DNA from: Trichobilharzia regenti | Lineage: Eukaryota > Platyhelminthes > Trematoda > Strigeidida > Schistosomatidae | Assembly (NCBI GenBank): GCA_944472135.2 | Contig: OX235270.1 | Span: forward strand, 71,371,168-71,435,167 | Length of the DNA: 64,000 nt | Direction of reading: 5' to 3' | In this document: positions 21,863-33,344 of the stretch, piece after piece | Layout: the number at the start of each line of letters is the position of its first letter | Position numbering within the stretch: position 1 is the stretch's first letter | Position numbers and translations under genes: made by a program | The notes under the pieces: generated by a model | Told to the model about the DNA's origin: nothing | Seen by the model: the letters and a program-made list of their open reading frames with translations, nothing else | Databases searched by the model: none

Positions 21863-22419
21863 AAATGTTTTAAATAAACAGCTGATTATTTTATACGCTT
21901 GTGGAGGGATGTTCCTTGTGATCTAATGTCCCGTCATCTTTATCAAGGCTTTACTTTTCTTATAAGTAAAATTCGCTTAACCTTTTCAAATCACTAACAA
22001 CCTATCTAGATATATGCATCAGTCGAAGAGTCTGTTTTATTTCACTCAAGCCCGATGAAATTCTAAGATGAAAATTTAATTTTGAATTTCGATGTTTCTA
22101 ATCAGTTTTAAACACGAGCGTGGGACAATTCAAATCCACTAATGACTGTTATATTCACTACACTGGCACATCTTTTATTATCAATAATTTAATAATATTG
22201 AAAAACAAATGTGTACTGATCATCTGATCTTGACATGAGACTGTTTCTAAACAATGTATTATCAACTGAGGCTGGTGGTCTCGGTTTTGGTGCTTATATT
22301 GCACTTTCAATGAGAAAATTCGATTCCATCAGTATATTTTCACAAAGATTTTGATGGGATATCTTTAACAGGTATAATGTTAGGTCATTCTTCTGGAGAC
22401 ACATGGAAAAGATAAAATA

Positions 22420-22580
22420 ATGCCTGAAGAGTGGAAAACTTCAAACTGAAGTATGCGCTGAAGATGTCACCCAGTGGGGTGATGAAAGCTTCGCAAATCA
22501 ACCATCCAGCTCAGGGAACACAACTACATCAAAAGGAGAGAATATTAAGCGCCTTCCTCCCGTCCACATTGAGACTGGCA
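22420..22580 (+). repeat. Unknown repeat-like block with strong hairpin
   Basis: A segment around 22455-22500 can fold as nested hairpins: GAAG with CTTC on the outside and TCACCC with GGGTGA inside, closed by AGTG. It lies in a frame starting at 22431 that has no recognisable domain. It may be part of an unlisted transposon family. Confidence 0.3.
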
Positions 22581-22953
22581 CTTTCCTCCTGCTCAATGTT
22601 CTTCAATGACTCAAAATATAAACATTCTCATCTGAGCACTTTTGTGTGTGTCTATCAATTCAATTACTTCTGTAGTGAAATATATACATTTATTTCATTA
22701 TTATTTAAACGCATAAAAAACTTGGTACAATATGGCATCAAGAAGGATGCACCACACAATAATAATAAAACAACATAGATCGAAAGAATAAAAAGAAAGA
22801 AGAGAAAAAATATATATATGAGTAGAGAACGGATAAAGAACTTCATCTGGAAGGAAAACAGTCATGCTTAACAAGTTCAAACAGTGTTCGTTAACTATCA
22901 TCGGGAAGGGAAGAAAGAAGGAAATCGTAACACGTTCGCCATTGATTACGATT

Positions 22954-23720
22954 CTTCAGCTCAAAGGTGAATGGACTACCTGATAGTCATCAAGAAATAA
23001 TTGTTGAACAAAACAAACACATCACAAATTCACCGAATATAGCGAACAACAGTCACTATAGTTCTACATATCCCGACGACACTTATGCTGTTAGACCGTC
23101 TGATAAATATGAAGCAAGGCTACACTTTAACTGTGTAGATGACAAAATGAAAACATTTAACTAAAATGCCACAAAAATCGGTTCAGTGTATCCATTTGCA
23201 GCTAGACTGCTAAAGCAAGCCTATGGACAAGTTAGGCTTAGTTTGATTCGTTATAATAGTGTGGGGGAGCAAAAAGAGTCTCAGCCTCAACAGAAATGTT
23301 ATCTAGACATGAATGAAGGAAAACAACAACACCTCATCCACATTTCACAGTCAAGACATCGTCACATGTAAAATACAGAGTAAGTTAATATTCATTCAGT
23401 TTCTATTTTCAACTGAGAAGTACAACTTTACACAGACTATTCAGCTAATATTTCACACAAAATTACAAGTCAAAATTACTGCAAACAGATAAGTATCAGT
23501 TTTGAATAAACATGGATGAGACAGATGATCGACTAAATTACCCAGTAATTCTGAAAAATGCAGATTGTGGATAAGTGAGTGTAGGGGGAATCCATGGTCG
23601 GTTTTATTGTATGATATATCTTCTTCCCATGTGTCAGTCATGCTTGTTTCACATGTGATTGTTGATAGAAATAAATAAGCAACAGCTCCACACTTCACAC
23701 CGTGTGTGGCGAATGTTTAT
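22954..23720. repeat. Local direct duplication, copy 2
   Basis: Second copy of 20611-21783 without the LINE. The 149 private bases at 23087-23235 continue the plus-strand frame that starts near 22960 (preceded by TTCTTCAG, a possible acceptor) down to a TAA at 23164. The minus-strand frame 23698-23453 differs by one residue from its partner. No family recognised. Confidence 0.85.
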
Positions 23721-24399
23721 TTGGGATTCCACCTTGATTTTCTAATCAGCTTACTTAGCAAGTGATCAAGAGGTAACTCTTATTAATTTTCATTCAATTT
23801 TGACTTTCTCGCTGATTGATTGGACGAAAAATCGAAATTGAATTAGAAATAAGTGATCACAACTGACACCCATTGTACGAGAGGTAGCTGTCGTGGCTCA
23901 AGTAGTAGGTCCTGTGAATTCATAAACATGTATTTTATCGAGACTACATCACTTAATTCTTCCATATGCGATATCCTTTGCAGTAGTGATAGAGTAGATC
24001 GACCATCCACGTAGCATGTGTTAACAGTCGTAATCAAACATGAAGCAGTCGCACTCTCGGCTTGAATCATATATGCTCTTTTGTGTGGTCAACAGAAACC
24101 AGCAGTCTGAAACGTTGTACAGTGTAGGTGAATAAATACTGACGGAAAAGTGTTTCCACGAATTGCTTTCTCGTGAAACTATGGTGACTTTATTCTAAGG
24201 GTCTTTCTGTATTCATTTTCAGCGTTTTTGTTTTTCGTTATTTATGTCTGAATCCAACTCCACTCTTAAGTATGAGAACCGTGTAACTTCCGAACTGTCT
24301 GCTCTTCCAAGATTCGTTTTCAAGATACTGGTTGTGAAAAAATTCACTGCTTGAAAATACCGAACTTGTCATCAATTCTTTATGACTAGTCACAGAAAT

Positions 24400-27300
24400 T
24401 TATTTCATTCATTTATCTGCAAATTCGTGAGAAATAACTCTGAGATCTGTCTGTCTGTCTGTTTTCGACATAGAACTTTGCACAAATGTGCGGAAGTTCA
24501 AGACGCCACATTCCGTGTAGCACGCGAAGCAAGAGAAGAAAGTACAAGAAAAGCATAATAGAAACAGTGAGCAGAGGTGTGAGACAAAGGAGTAATAAAG
24601 AAATACAAAACAGTTTCATTGGAGATCATAAGTCACAAGGAGTGGATGCATCTGCGCCACTGAGAACGATTTTGAGCCATGTCACCAATTGTTTCCAACC
24701 GTAGATTTTTACCGTCCCGAGGACCCCAGCCTGGAAGTCTACACCTTTCTACGTGGCTAAGACCAACTGTTGTGGATTTCATTGACTGATGCCAAGTTTT
24801 TGTTTGACCGCCGCTAGCTTTTTTCCAGCCTTACCCTATATCGGCTAACATTGCTCGTCGAGGGAGGCGATGGCTTGGCATACGTAACACATGTCCTAAC
24901 CATCTCAGTCTTTGTAGCTTCACGACTTCGTCGATTGATTTCCCCTGTTTACCTAGAACTCTACGCCTAACCTCCATGTTGCTCACCTTATTATGCCACT
25001 TTACACGGGAAATAGAACGCAGGCACCTATGATCAAAGACAGCTAGTCTTTTCATGTCTTCCACTCTCAGTGGCCAGGTCTCACAGCCATAAAGGAGGAC
25101 GGAGCGGACTGATGAGCAGTACACCCGCCCTTTGGTCGATAGTCGAATATCTCGTCTACGCCAGAGTCGGCGTAAACTAACAAATGCGAAACGAGCCCCT
25201 TGTATTCGTGCTGAGATTTCGTCAGAGATCAGCCCGTTGGGGCTGATGGTACTTCCCAAATAAGTGAAGCGGTCGACGTGCTCTACCACTTCACTTCCTA
25301 TTTTTAAACTTGGCGTCGATGTAGTCCAGTCCTGTAACATCATCTTGCATTTGGCGGGAGCGAATCGCATGCCAAACATTCGTAGATTTCTGCTCAAGGT
25401 GTTTAGAAGACTCTGCATTTCGTCAGCGTCCTCTCCTAGAAGGACTATATCGTCTGCATATTCCAAGTCAACGAGATTATTCCCCGGTAGCAAGTCAATT
25501 CCTGAGTCACTGAAGTCACCTAGGGTTAAGTCCATTAACACATCTATGATGAAGTTGAATAGAAAAGGAGATAATGGGCATCCTTGACGGACACCACTGG
25601 TCGTCATCAGTTCAGATGACAGCTCGCCGTAAGCCCTCACCTGGCTGTATGAGTACGAATAGAGTGCCTTAATCAGTGCAATATATTTTCTTGGAATTCC
25701 CTTTACAGCCAAGCATCTCCAGAGAACTTCCCGATCGACAGAGTCGAATGCTGCCTTTAGGTCAAGAAATATAATGACTGTTGGACGCCGGTAGGAATGC
25801 CTATGTTCTAGAATCTGTCGGAGGGTGAAGATATGATCAATACACCCTCTTCCTGGTCTAAAGCCTGCCTGGCTCTCTCGTGTTTGTGCTTCCCGAGCAC
25901 CACTCAGTCTACGCATGATTATTGAGCCTAAGACTTTAGATACTATATTAGTCAAGCTAATCCCTCTGTGATTATCACAGGAAGACTTGTCTCCCTTCTT
26001 GTATATGGGGATAATCAGTGACTTACACCAACCCGATGGGACTTCTTCTGATTCCCAAACGCTGCCTAGTACCTCAGTTAATCCGGACAGTAAGCTGTCT
26101 CCACCGTACTTAAATACCTCTGGCGTCATTCCATCAGGTCCCGCTGCTTTGCCTAGTTTCAGATTGGTGACAGCTTTAGTAACCTCAGTTAGTGACGGAG
26201 GACCTGTATCTATATCCCATTCAGGGAGGTGTTGGATGCTCGGAAGGTTGAGCGTGGCTGTGGGCAAATTAAACTGCTCCTCATAATGCTCTTTCCAACG
26301 ATCCAGTCGTCTATCCTGTGAGCTAATTATAGTGCCATTTTTTTCCGAGATTGTCTCACTAATGATTTGTCTTCTCCCACCCGTTTCCCTGATGAGTCCA
26401 AAGAGTTGCCTGGTGTTGCCTATCCTCAAAGCTTTCTCCATCTCTTTGGCTTTTGTCGCCCACCACTGTTCACGGTCCTTGCGGAGACTTTTCGTAAGTT
26501 TCCTCTTGTGCAGCTTTCGCTCCTCATTGAATTCGGAGCTCGCCGGAATAAGTCTTCTAGCATCTATCAGTTCGGATGAGGCGGTGGAGATCCAGTGGTT
26601 TTTACTCACCTTTGGGTTTACCTTATTCACAGCTTTTACAGCTGTATCTATGGCTGCCTGGATATTTTTCCAAGCTTCTTCCGGGTGAGCACAGCTGTCG
26701 AACACAGATATGTGTTTAGCTAGTTCTTCCTGAAATACGGATTTAGTTTCCTGATCGAGCTGGGGACGTGATGGTTTTACCGCCAGCTGTTTCCTACGTC
26801 TGTTCAGTCGTAAGCACACCCGAGCGCGGACCAGTGCATGGTCGGTATCTACGCACGTGTTCCAGAAGGAGCGACAATCTCCTACCGACCCACGCCAACG
26901 ATAGCTTATTGCTATGTGGTCTATTTGTGTCCAGCGTTGGTTTGATGAAGGGGGTCTCCAAGTCAAACAGTGTCTTTCCTTGTGTTTAAAGTTAGTGCTT
27001 ACAAGAAACAAATGATTATCAGAGCAGAACTGTAGGAGACGGTCACCATTGTCTGTTCGCTGACACCGGACTCCATAGGTGCCACCGACATCCTTCTCAG
27101 ATTGACACAATTTCCCTACTTGAGCGTTAAAGTCACCAGCTAGAACGACTATGTCTGAGCGTTTAGCCTTTCCCACCAAACTAGACAGCTTTTGGTAGAA
27201 CTCATCCTTCGTTTCATCTGAACTGCAGTCAGTGGGGGCGTAGGCGGAGATTACGAAAAGGCATCGGCGAGTAGTGCAGTCCTTCCTCCTTCTTACTGAT

Positions 27301-28480
27301 CCGTTCAGGCGGACAGCACACATTCGGCTATCTACCGGGATCCAGTCAAGCAATGTCTTTTCTGCCCTAGTACTCAAAGCTATCCCTACACCAGCTAATC
27401 CTCGTGAACTAGCTGTGGCATCTCCTGACACCCTCAGGGTGAATTCTGCAGATTCAACCTGTTGACTAGGTGGCGTTAGGTGAATAACCACACTTGGGTC
27501 TTGTATGCGTGTTTCTGAAACACAGCATACATCAATGGCTCGTGATGCCAGGGTCTTGGCTAGTGATGCTTGTTGCCCTATTTGGCAAAGTGTCCTAGCA
27601 TTAAGAGCTCCTATATGAAATTGGTGGCGCGGCTTTAAGAGGCTGTCGGTGGTGGTTTTTTGGCTTCCATCGTTTTTAGTGGACGCAGAGAGGAGAGGAA
27701 ATGGAGAGCTATCAAGTCGAGGAGTTGCATCAGTGGAAGGAAGGCAAGATGATAGAGATGATGATGAAGACAAAGATGAGTGAGTAATAGAGAGGTTTCG
27801 TGTGCATTTCGGATTGTGAGGGCGATTGTTACTTCCCGGCTGCCCACACCTTGGAAGTTGGTTGCGTGACCACAGAGCCCAGGGGACAACTGCTTGAGGC
27901 CTGTCACACGCGGCCTGTTTTTGTTCGTTCTTTTTTATTTGGTGTGTCTCAGTAGCAAATTTATCACTCCCGCCCTGTGACACGGCAGCAGGAAGCGCGG
28001 TCGTTGTTAATCCGGGCCACGGCCGATCCGGCATGAGATTTTGTAATTTTGTATTGGACATGATGTTGGATTGGGTAGCTGCTTTTTGTTTAACCGCTAT
28101 CCAAACAACCTGCCTGGCATGGTAGAACCTCAAGAGACATAAGTCTCAGCCAGTATAGCTTGATTAGGTCATTGCGGTGTTCAAGCCCGACCACCACGTC
28201 AAGGTAGCAGCTTTCGGTCGGGTCTCTGAGATCTGAGGTGTGATGATCCTTGACGGTGTTATCACCGCTTGTCTAAGCCATTTCAGTTTCTTCCTGCATA
28301 CTTGTTGGGCAACGGGTTGGTAGTTAGTCTGCTAACTGTTAGATTGGCTTATTGTTTATCCGTTTTGTCTGATCATTTCAGCTTTGGTTATCTCCAACGT
28401 GTCTGTCTCTTCTATGGTCATTTGAAGTCCTGTTTTCGCCGTCCCTCCTGTTAGCTTGTTGGTTTCCTCTCATAAATCTT
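24400..28480 (-). mobile_element. Nearly full-length RTE-like LINE
   Basis: Spans a GC-richer 5' region (28480-28062), a single long open frame and a 3' end finishing near 24400 in AT-rich sequence. Order and motifs match RTE-clade LINEs, the group that includes SR2 of schistosomes. Its base composition is richer in GC than its surroundings. It is the most intact transposon here, spoiled by one premature stop; see the coding entry. Confidence 0.85.
24831..28061 (-). CDS. RTE-like LINE polyprotein: endonuclease plus reverse transcriptase
   Basis: Starts at the ATG at 28061 (1076 codons); an upstream TTG extension is open but unneeded. Residues about 150-415 form an apurinic-type endonuclease with ALNARTL, SETRIQD (catalytic Glu), SAYAPTD, GDFNAQVG, IDHIAIS and the final DHALVRA. 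Residues about 600-870 form the reverse transcriptase: GKAAGPDGMTPE, NHRGISL, AGFRPGRGC, DLKAAFDSVD, GVRQGCPLSPFLF and catalytic YADD near residue 858. The frame stops at TAA 24833-24831, but the same frame stays open for about 68 more codons (GWKKASGGQ..., RLPGWGPRD, DMAQNRSQW) to a TGA near 24625. The TAA is therefore a premature stop. Nuclear reverse transcription of the element RNA at the target site is the family role. Confidence 0.85.
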   Translation of the reverse strand: MSNTKLQNLMPDRPWPGLTTTALPAAVSQGGSDKFATETHQIKKNEQKQAACDRPQAVVPWALWSRNQLPRCGQPGSNNRPHNPKCTRNLSITHSSLSSSSSLSSCLPSTDATPRLDSSPFPLLSASTKNDGSQKTTTDSLLKPRHQFHIGALNARTLCQIGQQASLAKTLASRAIDVCCVSETRIQDPSVVIHLTPPSQQVESAEFTLRVSGDATASSRGLAGVGIALSTRAEKTLLDWIPVDSRMCAVRLNGSVRRRKDCTTRRCLFVISAYAPTDCSSDETKDEFYQKLSSLVGKAKRSDIVVLAGDFNAQVGKLCQSEKDVGGTYGVRCQRTDNGDRLLQFCSDNHLFLVSTNFKHKERHCLTWRPPSSNQRWTQIDHIAISYRWRGSVGDCRSFWNTCVDTDHALVRARVCLRLNRRRKQLAVKPSRPQLDQETKSVFQEELAKHISVFDSCAHPEEAWKNIQAAIDTAVKAVNKVNPKVSKNHWISTASSELIDARRLIPASSEFNEERKLHKRKLTKSLRKDREQWWATKAKEMEKALRIGNTRQLFGLIRETGGRRQIISETISEKNGTIISSQDRRLDRWKEHYEEQFNLPTATLNLPSIQHLPEWDIDTGPPSLTEVTKAVTNLKLGKAAGPDGMTPEVFKYGGDSLLSGLTEVLGSVWESEEVPSGWCKSLIIPIYKKGDKSSCDNHRGISLTNIVSKVLGSIIMRRLSGAREAQTRESQAGFRPGRGCIDHIFTLRQILEHRHSYRRPTVIIFLDLKAAFDSVDREVLWRCLAVKGIPRKYIALIKALYSYSYSQVRAYGELSSELMTTSGVRQGCPLSPFLFNFIIDVLMDLTLGDFSDSGIDLLPGNNLVDLEYADDIVLLGEDADEMQSLLNTLSRNLRMFGMRFAPAKCKMMLQDWTTSTPSLKIGSEVVEHVDRFTYLGSTISPNGLISDEISARIQGARFAFVSLRRLWRRRDIRLSTKGRVYCSSVRSVLLYGCETWPLRVEDMKRLAVFDHRCLRSISRVKWHNKVSNMEVRRRVLGKQGKSIDEVVKLQRLRWLGHVLRMPSHRLPRRAMLADIG

Positions 28481-28489
28481 TCAGGTTCC

Positions 28490-29290
28490 ATGCCACCAGA
28501 CACAGACTTTCAGGTATATTTTCGTCAGTCCAACGCATGCCCATCTCCTCATTCTCTATGGTACACCACATGATTCAGTCCACCACAATCAACGATATCA
28601 TCGATGATAGTAGGGACTCCTGACTTGCCACTGTCTTCACTTCAAACGCTTCACTGAGTCTTCTGTCCTGAATTACTCGATATGTGGTACTACTTGACAA
28701 AATTTTGGAATAGTTACCGATTTACCTAGCAGTCAACATCATCTAAGGTCTTTTCAAAGTAAGTATAGTTGGTGTGAAGCGTTGACTGCTATCCTAGGTG
28801 TTTTTCGACGATGATTCACACTGATGTGACTGAGTGCTTACATTACGTGTGTATCTTGAATTCAGAATGTTTCGAGCGACGTTTTCCACCTAAGACTTCT
28901 TTCAACCTTTCCAGGATGATCCAACTGAATATTCTGTGTTTTGGTGGACAGGAATATGATGTGACACCACTTCTTGCATAGGCTCAAGTAGCAATTTAGG
29001 GAGAGTTGAACAAGACAGCCTTCCCTGCAGTCGACAAGCACCTCTCTTGTTTTCCACAGCTTCTTCAGTAGTATTATAATCATGTTTTCTGATGCCTCTC
29101 AGTTTGTTCAGTGGACCTTCTTGGGGCTTTCATCTAGTCCTACCGCTTTCAGAAACTTTATGCGGTCTAATACCTATGTGTCCACTCATGGTTCTGTGGT
29201 GGTATTGTTGATGGTCGATACAGATGCCCTTTGAATTGATTAGTCAGGCGTTTTCTTGTCTCTTCTACTAGTTATCAGGTGTCCATATTA
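28490..29290 (-). pseudogene. Decayed RTE-like reverse transcriptase relic
   Basis: Reading on the minus strand, fragments in shifting frames recall RTE reverse transcriptase: a KFLKAVGLDE segment, DCREGCLVQLSLNCYLSLCKK (compare the DWREG...GDLSLC block of RTE elements), HPGKVERSLRWK, and FEKTLDDVD, a decayed version of the FEKAFDSVD catalytic region. Many stops and frameshifts. It lies directly upstream of the younger RTE-like element on the same strand. Confidence 0.55.
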
Positions 29291-29299
29291 AACTATTTC

Positions 29300-30900
29300 T
29301 TGTCCCGAAATGTCTATACAGGCTTTCCTACATGCCACTTCCAGGCACTCCAAGTCTTCGTTGTGAAAAATATGTATTTCGTGATGAATATTTTCATAGT
29401 TCCTAATACCTTCTGCAGTCTGAGTTCATTACCAGTCAGTCTGGAATATCATGTGAACATTTCACGTCCGTATGCTTGTTCTCGCTTCCATTAGGAAAAA
29501 AGTATATATATGTCGGCCAACTGGCTTTCCGTTGGCTTTCACCAATCAGCGTCGTGCGTCTTACTTGAGCACTTGAGTGAGTAAGTTTATTTTTTGTTAA
29601 CTCTGAAGTTCCAGTAGCAGTGAACTCAGCGTTTTGGAAGGTGGTTTTCCAGTTCAATAGCAATCTCCCTTCTAAGTCTATTCATAATTCTATTCTGTAA
29701 CATCTCGTAGATGCAGAACACAGAATTGTTGTGAAGAAGGCCTAAATTGTCATCTGACGCATACCAACTAATCTTAACTTCACCTTAAGAGTTCATCTAC
29801 AACATATTGAGGAGACTGTTGAAATCTACATTGAGCAGCCTAACTTATGTATGGAATATATCCAAAAGAAGAAGTTGGTTAAGACGCTTTCGTTACTTTC
29901 GCCCTCTAGGCTTTAAAGATGCTAATCTCTTGTAGACATTGCCTTAATTTTTTTCGATATCCTATTTATTAATACTGCATTTCTATGCTTACTATGAAAA
30001 TGAACAATACTGCTTCAACTGTAATTCCATTTATCTGAAAAAGTCGATAGTATTTAAAAACCACGGATACTGGTAATGGCTAATATTCTAGGTCAGCTCA
30101 CAATTCTGGATTATTATGTTGGTGACTGTCATTATGATTTGAATTAATACACCTATGCAGAAAAATATGATAATACAGAGTCATTTTAATTTCCAATATA
30201 TTTTTATACGAGAATAAAGTGTTTGATAAGTGTTTGTTTGTGCAGTTTAGCAAACTCGTTGAAATCTAAACAGCATACATACATTCTGATTCTATTTAAG
30301 ACATGAAAGGAGTGATTAGTTTCTTTTTGACGAATTCATTCTCTTTACGGTGTACATTATGTGCACATTATGTTTGTCAAAAATAAAAAAATAAAAAGTA
30401 ATTAGGCTTGTTGCTTATGTCATGAAAGTATTTCAAAAAATGTGATGAATACTCAAATTTTAATTAGGGTCGAGTGTGGCTGGGCAGTAGAGATTAAGAA
30501 GACGGTGTTAGTGATGACTTGTCCGAAAGTAGGTGTCAGTGTTAGTCAGTGTATAAGGTCAGCCGAATAAGTGTACTGCAGTTATGTATTAAGTAAGTGA
30601 AATAGTCAAAATCGACTCAGTCAACTTTTCAACTGATTAAGTAAGTTCAATAGAAAGAATTATTTGAATTCACTCATGCGTTGAATAGCATTGACAACTA
30701 TTTCTAGACAGGTCATGACCTCCACCGTCTTTCTAATCTTTACACCTCTTCCATCGTCCACCCTGGTTAAAACTTGAGTAGTCATTACTTTTTTCTTTGA
30801 AATATTTTCATGACAACAACAGTCAAAAGCCGAAAAGTGATCACAATAAAAAAAATAAATAAACATTGACTGATTAAATAATGCTGTTTATGTTTAGATT
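29300..30900. other. No gene recognised
   Basis: AT-rich sequence between the RTE relic and the truncated end of the CR1-like element. Short frames at 29279-29494 and 29663-29436 may continue the decayed RTE relic but show no firm motif. Confidence 0.5.
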
Positions 30901-30906
30901 TCAGAT

Positions 30907-32112
30907 TTATTGGTCGGTTGGATGAAGACTGTCAGGACCCATTGATTTTCCTGCATCTAGCTTCATTAAGAAGTTGAGCACGGTGCCTTGGTCGATGTCA
31001 ACGGAATCTATCCCATGTTCTTCTGATGCAGCCAGGGCTGATCCTATAGGCAGTGATGAATCCTGAGTGAAGACTTGGGAGAAGTAGTTTGCCATTGCTA
31101 CTGCTTTTTCTTGATCTTCTTCGATTGTATCTTTGTCAATTATCAGGTTTGGGACACCATTGGGTGTTTTATTCCTGAAATTCAAGTACGACAAAATTTT
31201 CTTAGGTTGTGCCTTTGCATTTTGAGCCAGGTGTGTCTCGAACTTCATCCTTGATTGGCGGATTTCTGCGATAGCTTTATTTCTAGCAGTAGTATATAAT
31301 TCCCTGGTCTCAGAAGTCTCAAGTGTTGCAAACAGGTTCCAACATTTGCGTTTACGTCTGAGTAACTTACGAATCTCCCGGTTTATCCAAGGGGGGGAAT
31401 GTTTCCGACCCTTTGGAACAGACCAAGGGATGAAGGGTACAGTTACTTGGGCGTAAAGTTGCTTAAATTGGTTCCATGCGGCTTCTACTTAAGACTCTGG
31501 ATTGATGTACCAGTTTACTGAGTTGGCTGCTGAGACGATCGCATTTATATCAGCTTTCCAAACGTTTGGTTGAGCTGGGGTTTTGGCCCTTGCTGCCGTT
31601 GCTGTGAACTTGAAAGTGAGCACAGCATGGTCACTTCTTCCTAACGGAGGAAGATGTTGTATGAGATCCACATCCTCACCGTGTGAGAACACTAGGTCCA
31701 GAGTTGATGAGGAGTGCTGTGAGTCATAGCGCGTGGGCTTAATGATATGTTGGACTAGGGCTAGCGATATACTAGATTCTAGCAGTTTATGGTCAAAGGA
31801 GTTGACTGAAGATGGAGTTGTTAGGCTCGACCAGTCAACTGTTGGGGCGTTGAAGTCACCGACTACGAGACTTCGACATTTTGAAGTCCAGGAGCCTAGC
31901 TTCTCTATTAGGAAGTCGTCTGCACTGCAGTCAGGACTGCGGTACACAGCAATGAGGTCAATGTCTTGACCTATGCATTTAAGTCTGCAGCGTAGAAGTT
32001 CGCACGACTCACTTTCGTGGGCGAGTGCTTCGATACTACGCACGGTTAAGCCTTTCTTGAGGTAGATGACTACGCCCCCTCCTTTGCGGTTTAGTCGGTC
32101 TACCCTGTGCAC
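30907..32112 (-). pseudogene. CR1-like LINE ORF2, damaged and truncated
   Basis: The frame opens with a DRLNRKGGGVVIYLKKG block of a CR1 endonuclease, then VVGDFNAP, STLDLVFS and RSDHAVL. A VCYTNARSLLNK start is visible near 32180-32145, but about 50 residues carrying the catalytic Glu are deleted between it and 32112. A TAA at 31489-31491 interrupts the frame, which then resumes in phase (WINREIRKLLRRKRKCWN) and reaches the first reverse-transcriptase motif (LDAGKSMGPDSLHP) at about 30910. There it stops: the whole catalytic reverse transcriptase is missing. The element is dead. Confidence 0.8.
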
Positions 32113-32182
32113 TTCGAAGTTTGGCAGGTTAACTTCGTTGTCCTTTTATTTAACAGGCTGCGGGCGTTTGTGTAGCAGACTG

Positions 32183-33322
32183 TTAATTCAGATTGGTGCT
32201 TCCCCGGCCTACCCACAGAGGTTTCGGGATCATTAAACTGCGAACTCGGACAACCCGAAAACCCTTAATATTAAGGTTCTTCTCACCGTTCCAGCGTCGC
32301 TCACTTAATTCGAGTGCCGCAGCCTGTCTTTTGACACGGTCTGCTAGGCTTAAGTCAGCGCGGACATATATCCCTGATCCTTTGAGAATATGAGAGTTGC
32401 TTAGAATAGCGTCCCTCTCCGCTTTAGAGTTTAGTACGACTTTGAGGAGACGTACAGGTTCACTTACTGTAGGGTCAGGCTTTTGACCTATTCTGTATAC
32501 GCTGTGTATAGTAATGCCTGATACTGTTTGTGGCAGTAGCTTGTCTAAAAGGGGTTTGACCAAGTTAAGGTCATGCTCGAATCTGGTCTTAGGGTCGAGA
32601 GCCAGTGACTCCTCCACTTTGTGGAGAATGAGAGACCTATCAGAGAGATCGGGTTTGCTTTCCGTGACTTTCTTGCCCTGAGGCGTAAGTGTGTTTCTAT
32701 CCTTCTTGGGCGGTGTGGCCGAAGTGTTATCCTTATCTCGCTTTTTGCGAGAGACTACGGTGCGCCATTCATTGGCGTCCTCCTCGCTAATCTTAGTGGG
32801 GTTCGTCTGTCTGCTGCTCACCGGTGTGGATGAGGCTTGTTCCGCCAGTCCCTGGGCGACTGGAGCTGCAGGTTTTCGACCCCTAGTACGCCACTTCTTC
32901 ACGGCAGTCTTTCCATTACTGTCACTGGAGAGCTCATCCAGTATCGTGGGGGCGACCTGGGTGTCTTTAATATGGTGGGTGTTCTTCTGTGCTGTAGAGC
33001 ACTCACTTATTGGCAAGGTCGCATCTGGGACATGTGCTGTTTTGTCAATGACGCTAGTGACGTCATCGCTATCTGAGCAATAGTCAGTATTCTTCTGTGG
33101 TGGAGGACGCTTGCAGTCCATGAGCTTTAAAGCCCCACTAAGAGTAGCTATGGCTTCTGTAATACGGAGTTTAGTTGTACTACAGCAGTCGTTGCATAAC
33201 CAGTTCGCTAGAGGTTTGCAGCAGCGTTTGTATGCTGCTGGAGTAAGGTTCGTGCACATACTGTGAAACCATCTCTTGCAGTTATCACACTGCATTCCCT
33301 CATCCACTGGAAACTGGCACAT
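32183..33322 (-). CDS. CR1-like LINE ORF1 (PHD-type zinc finger)
   Basis: 379 codons from ATG. Residues 1-50 form a PHD-type zinc finger: GMQCDNCKRWFHSMC, then a WLCNDCC end. The first cysteine of the finger (TGT GGA AGG GCT before the ATG) lies upstream of this start, beyond which is a TGA, so the finger may begin upstream or be damaged. The middle is charged and low in complexity; the C-terminal third (about residues 240-370) looks like an RNA-binding chaperone-type region. It lies 70 bases before ORF2 on the same strand, as in two-ORF CR1 elements. The role is binding of the element RNA. Confidence 0.7.
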   Translation of the reverse strand: MCQFPVDEGMQCDNCKRWFHSMCTNLTPAAYKRCCKPLANWLCNDCCSTTKLRITEAIATLSGALKLMDCKRPPPQKNTDYCSDSDDVTSVIDKTAHVPDATLPISECSTAQKNTHHIKDTQVAPTILDELSSDSNGKTAVKKWRTRGRKPAAPVAQGLAEQASSTPVSSRQTNPTKISEEDANEWRTVVSRKKRDKDNTSATPPKKDRNTLTPQGKKVTESKPDLSDRSLILHKVEESLALDPKTRFEHDLNLVKPLLDKLLPQTVSGITIHSVYRIGQKPDPTVSEPVRLLKVVLNSKAERDAILSNSHILKGSGIYVRADLSLADRVKRQAAALELSERRWNGEKNLNIKGFRVVRVRSLMIPKPLWVGRGSTNLN

Positions 33323-33344
33323 AGCCCTTCCACAGCGGTTTCAT

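Noticed and set aside
22455..22500. Second type of hammerhead (CTGAAGA...GAAA with a strong TCACCC/GGGTGA stem)
   Set aside because: Stem II pairs only with an offset of one base, the conserved pair next to the cleavage site is missing, and no stem I partner is visible. Kept only as a hairpin.
25264..27465. Several plus-strand open frames within 24.8-28.1 kb
   Set aside because: They are antisense shadows of the RTE-like polyprotein on the minus strand.
32193..33083. Plus-strand frames overlapping the CR1-like ORF1
   Set aside because: Antisense to a frame with clear zinc-finger motifs.
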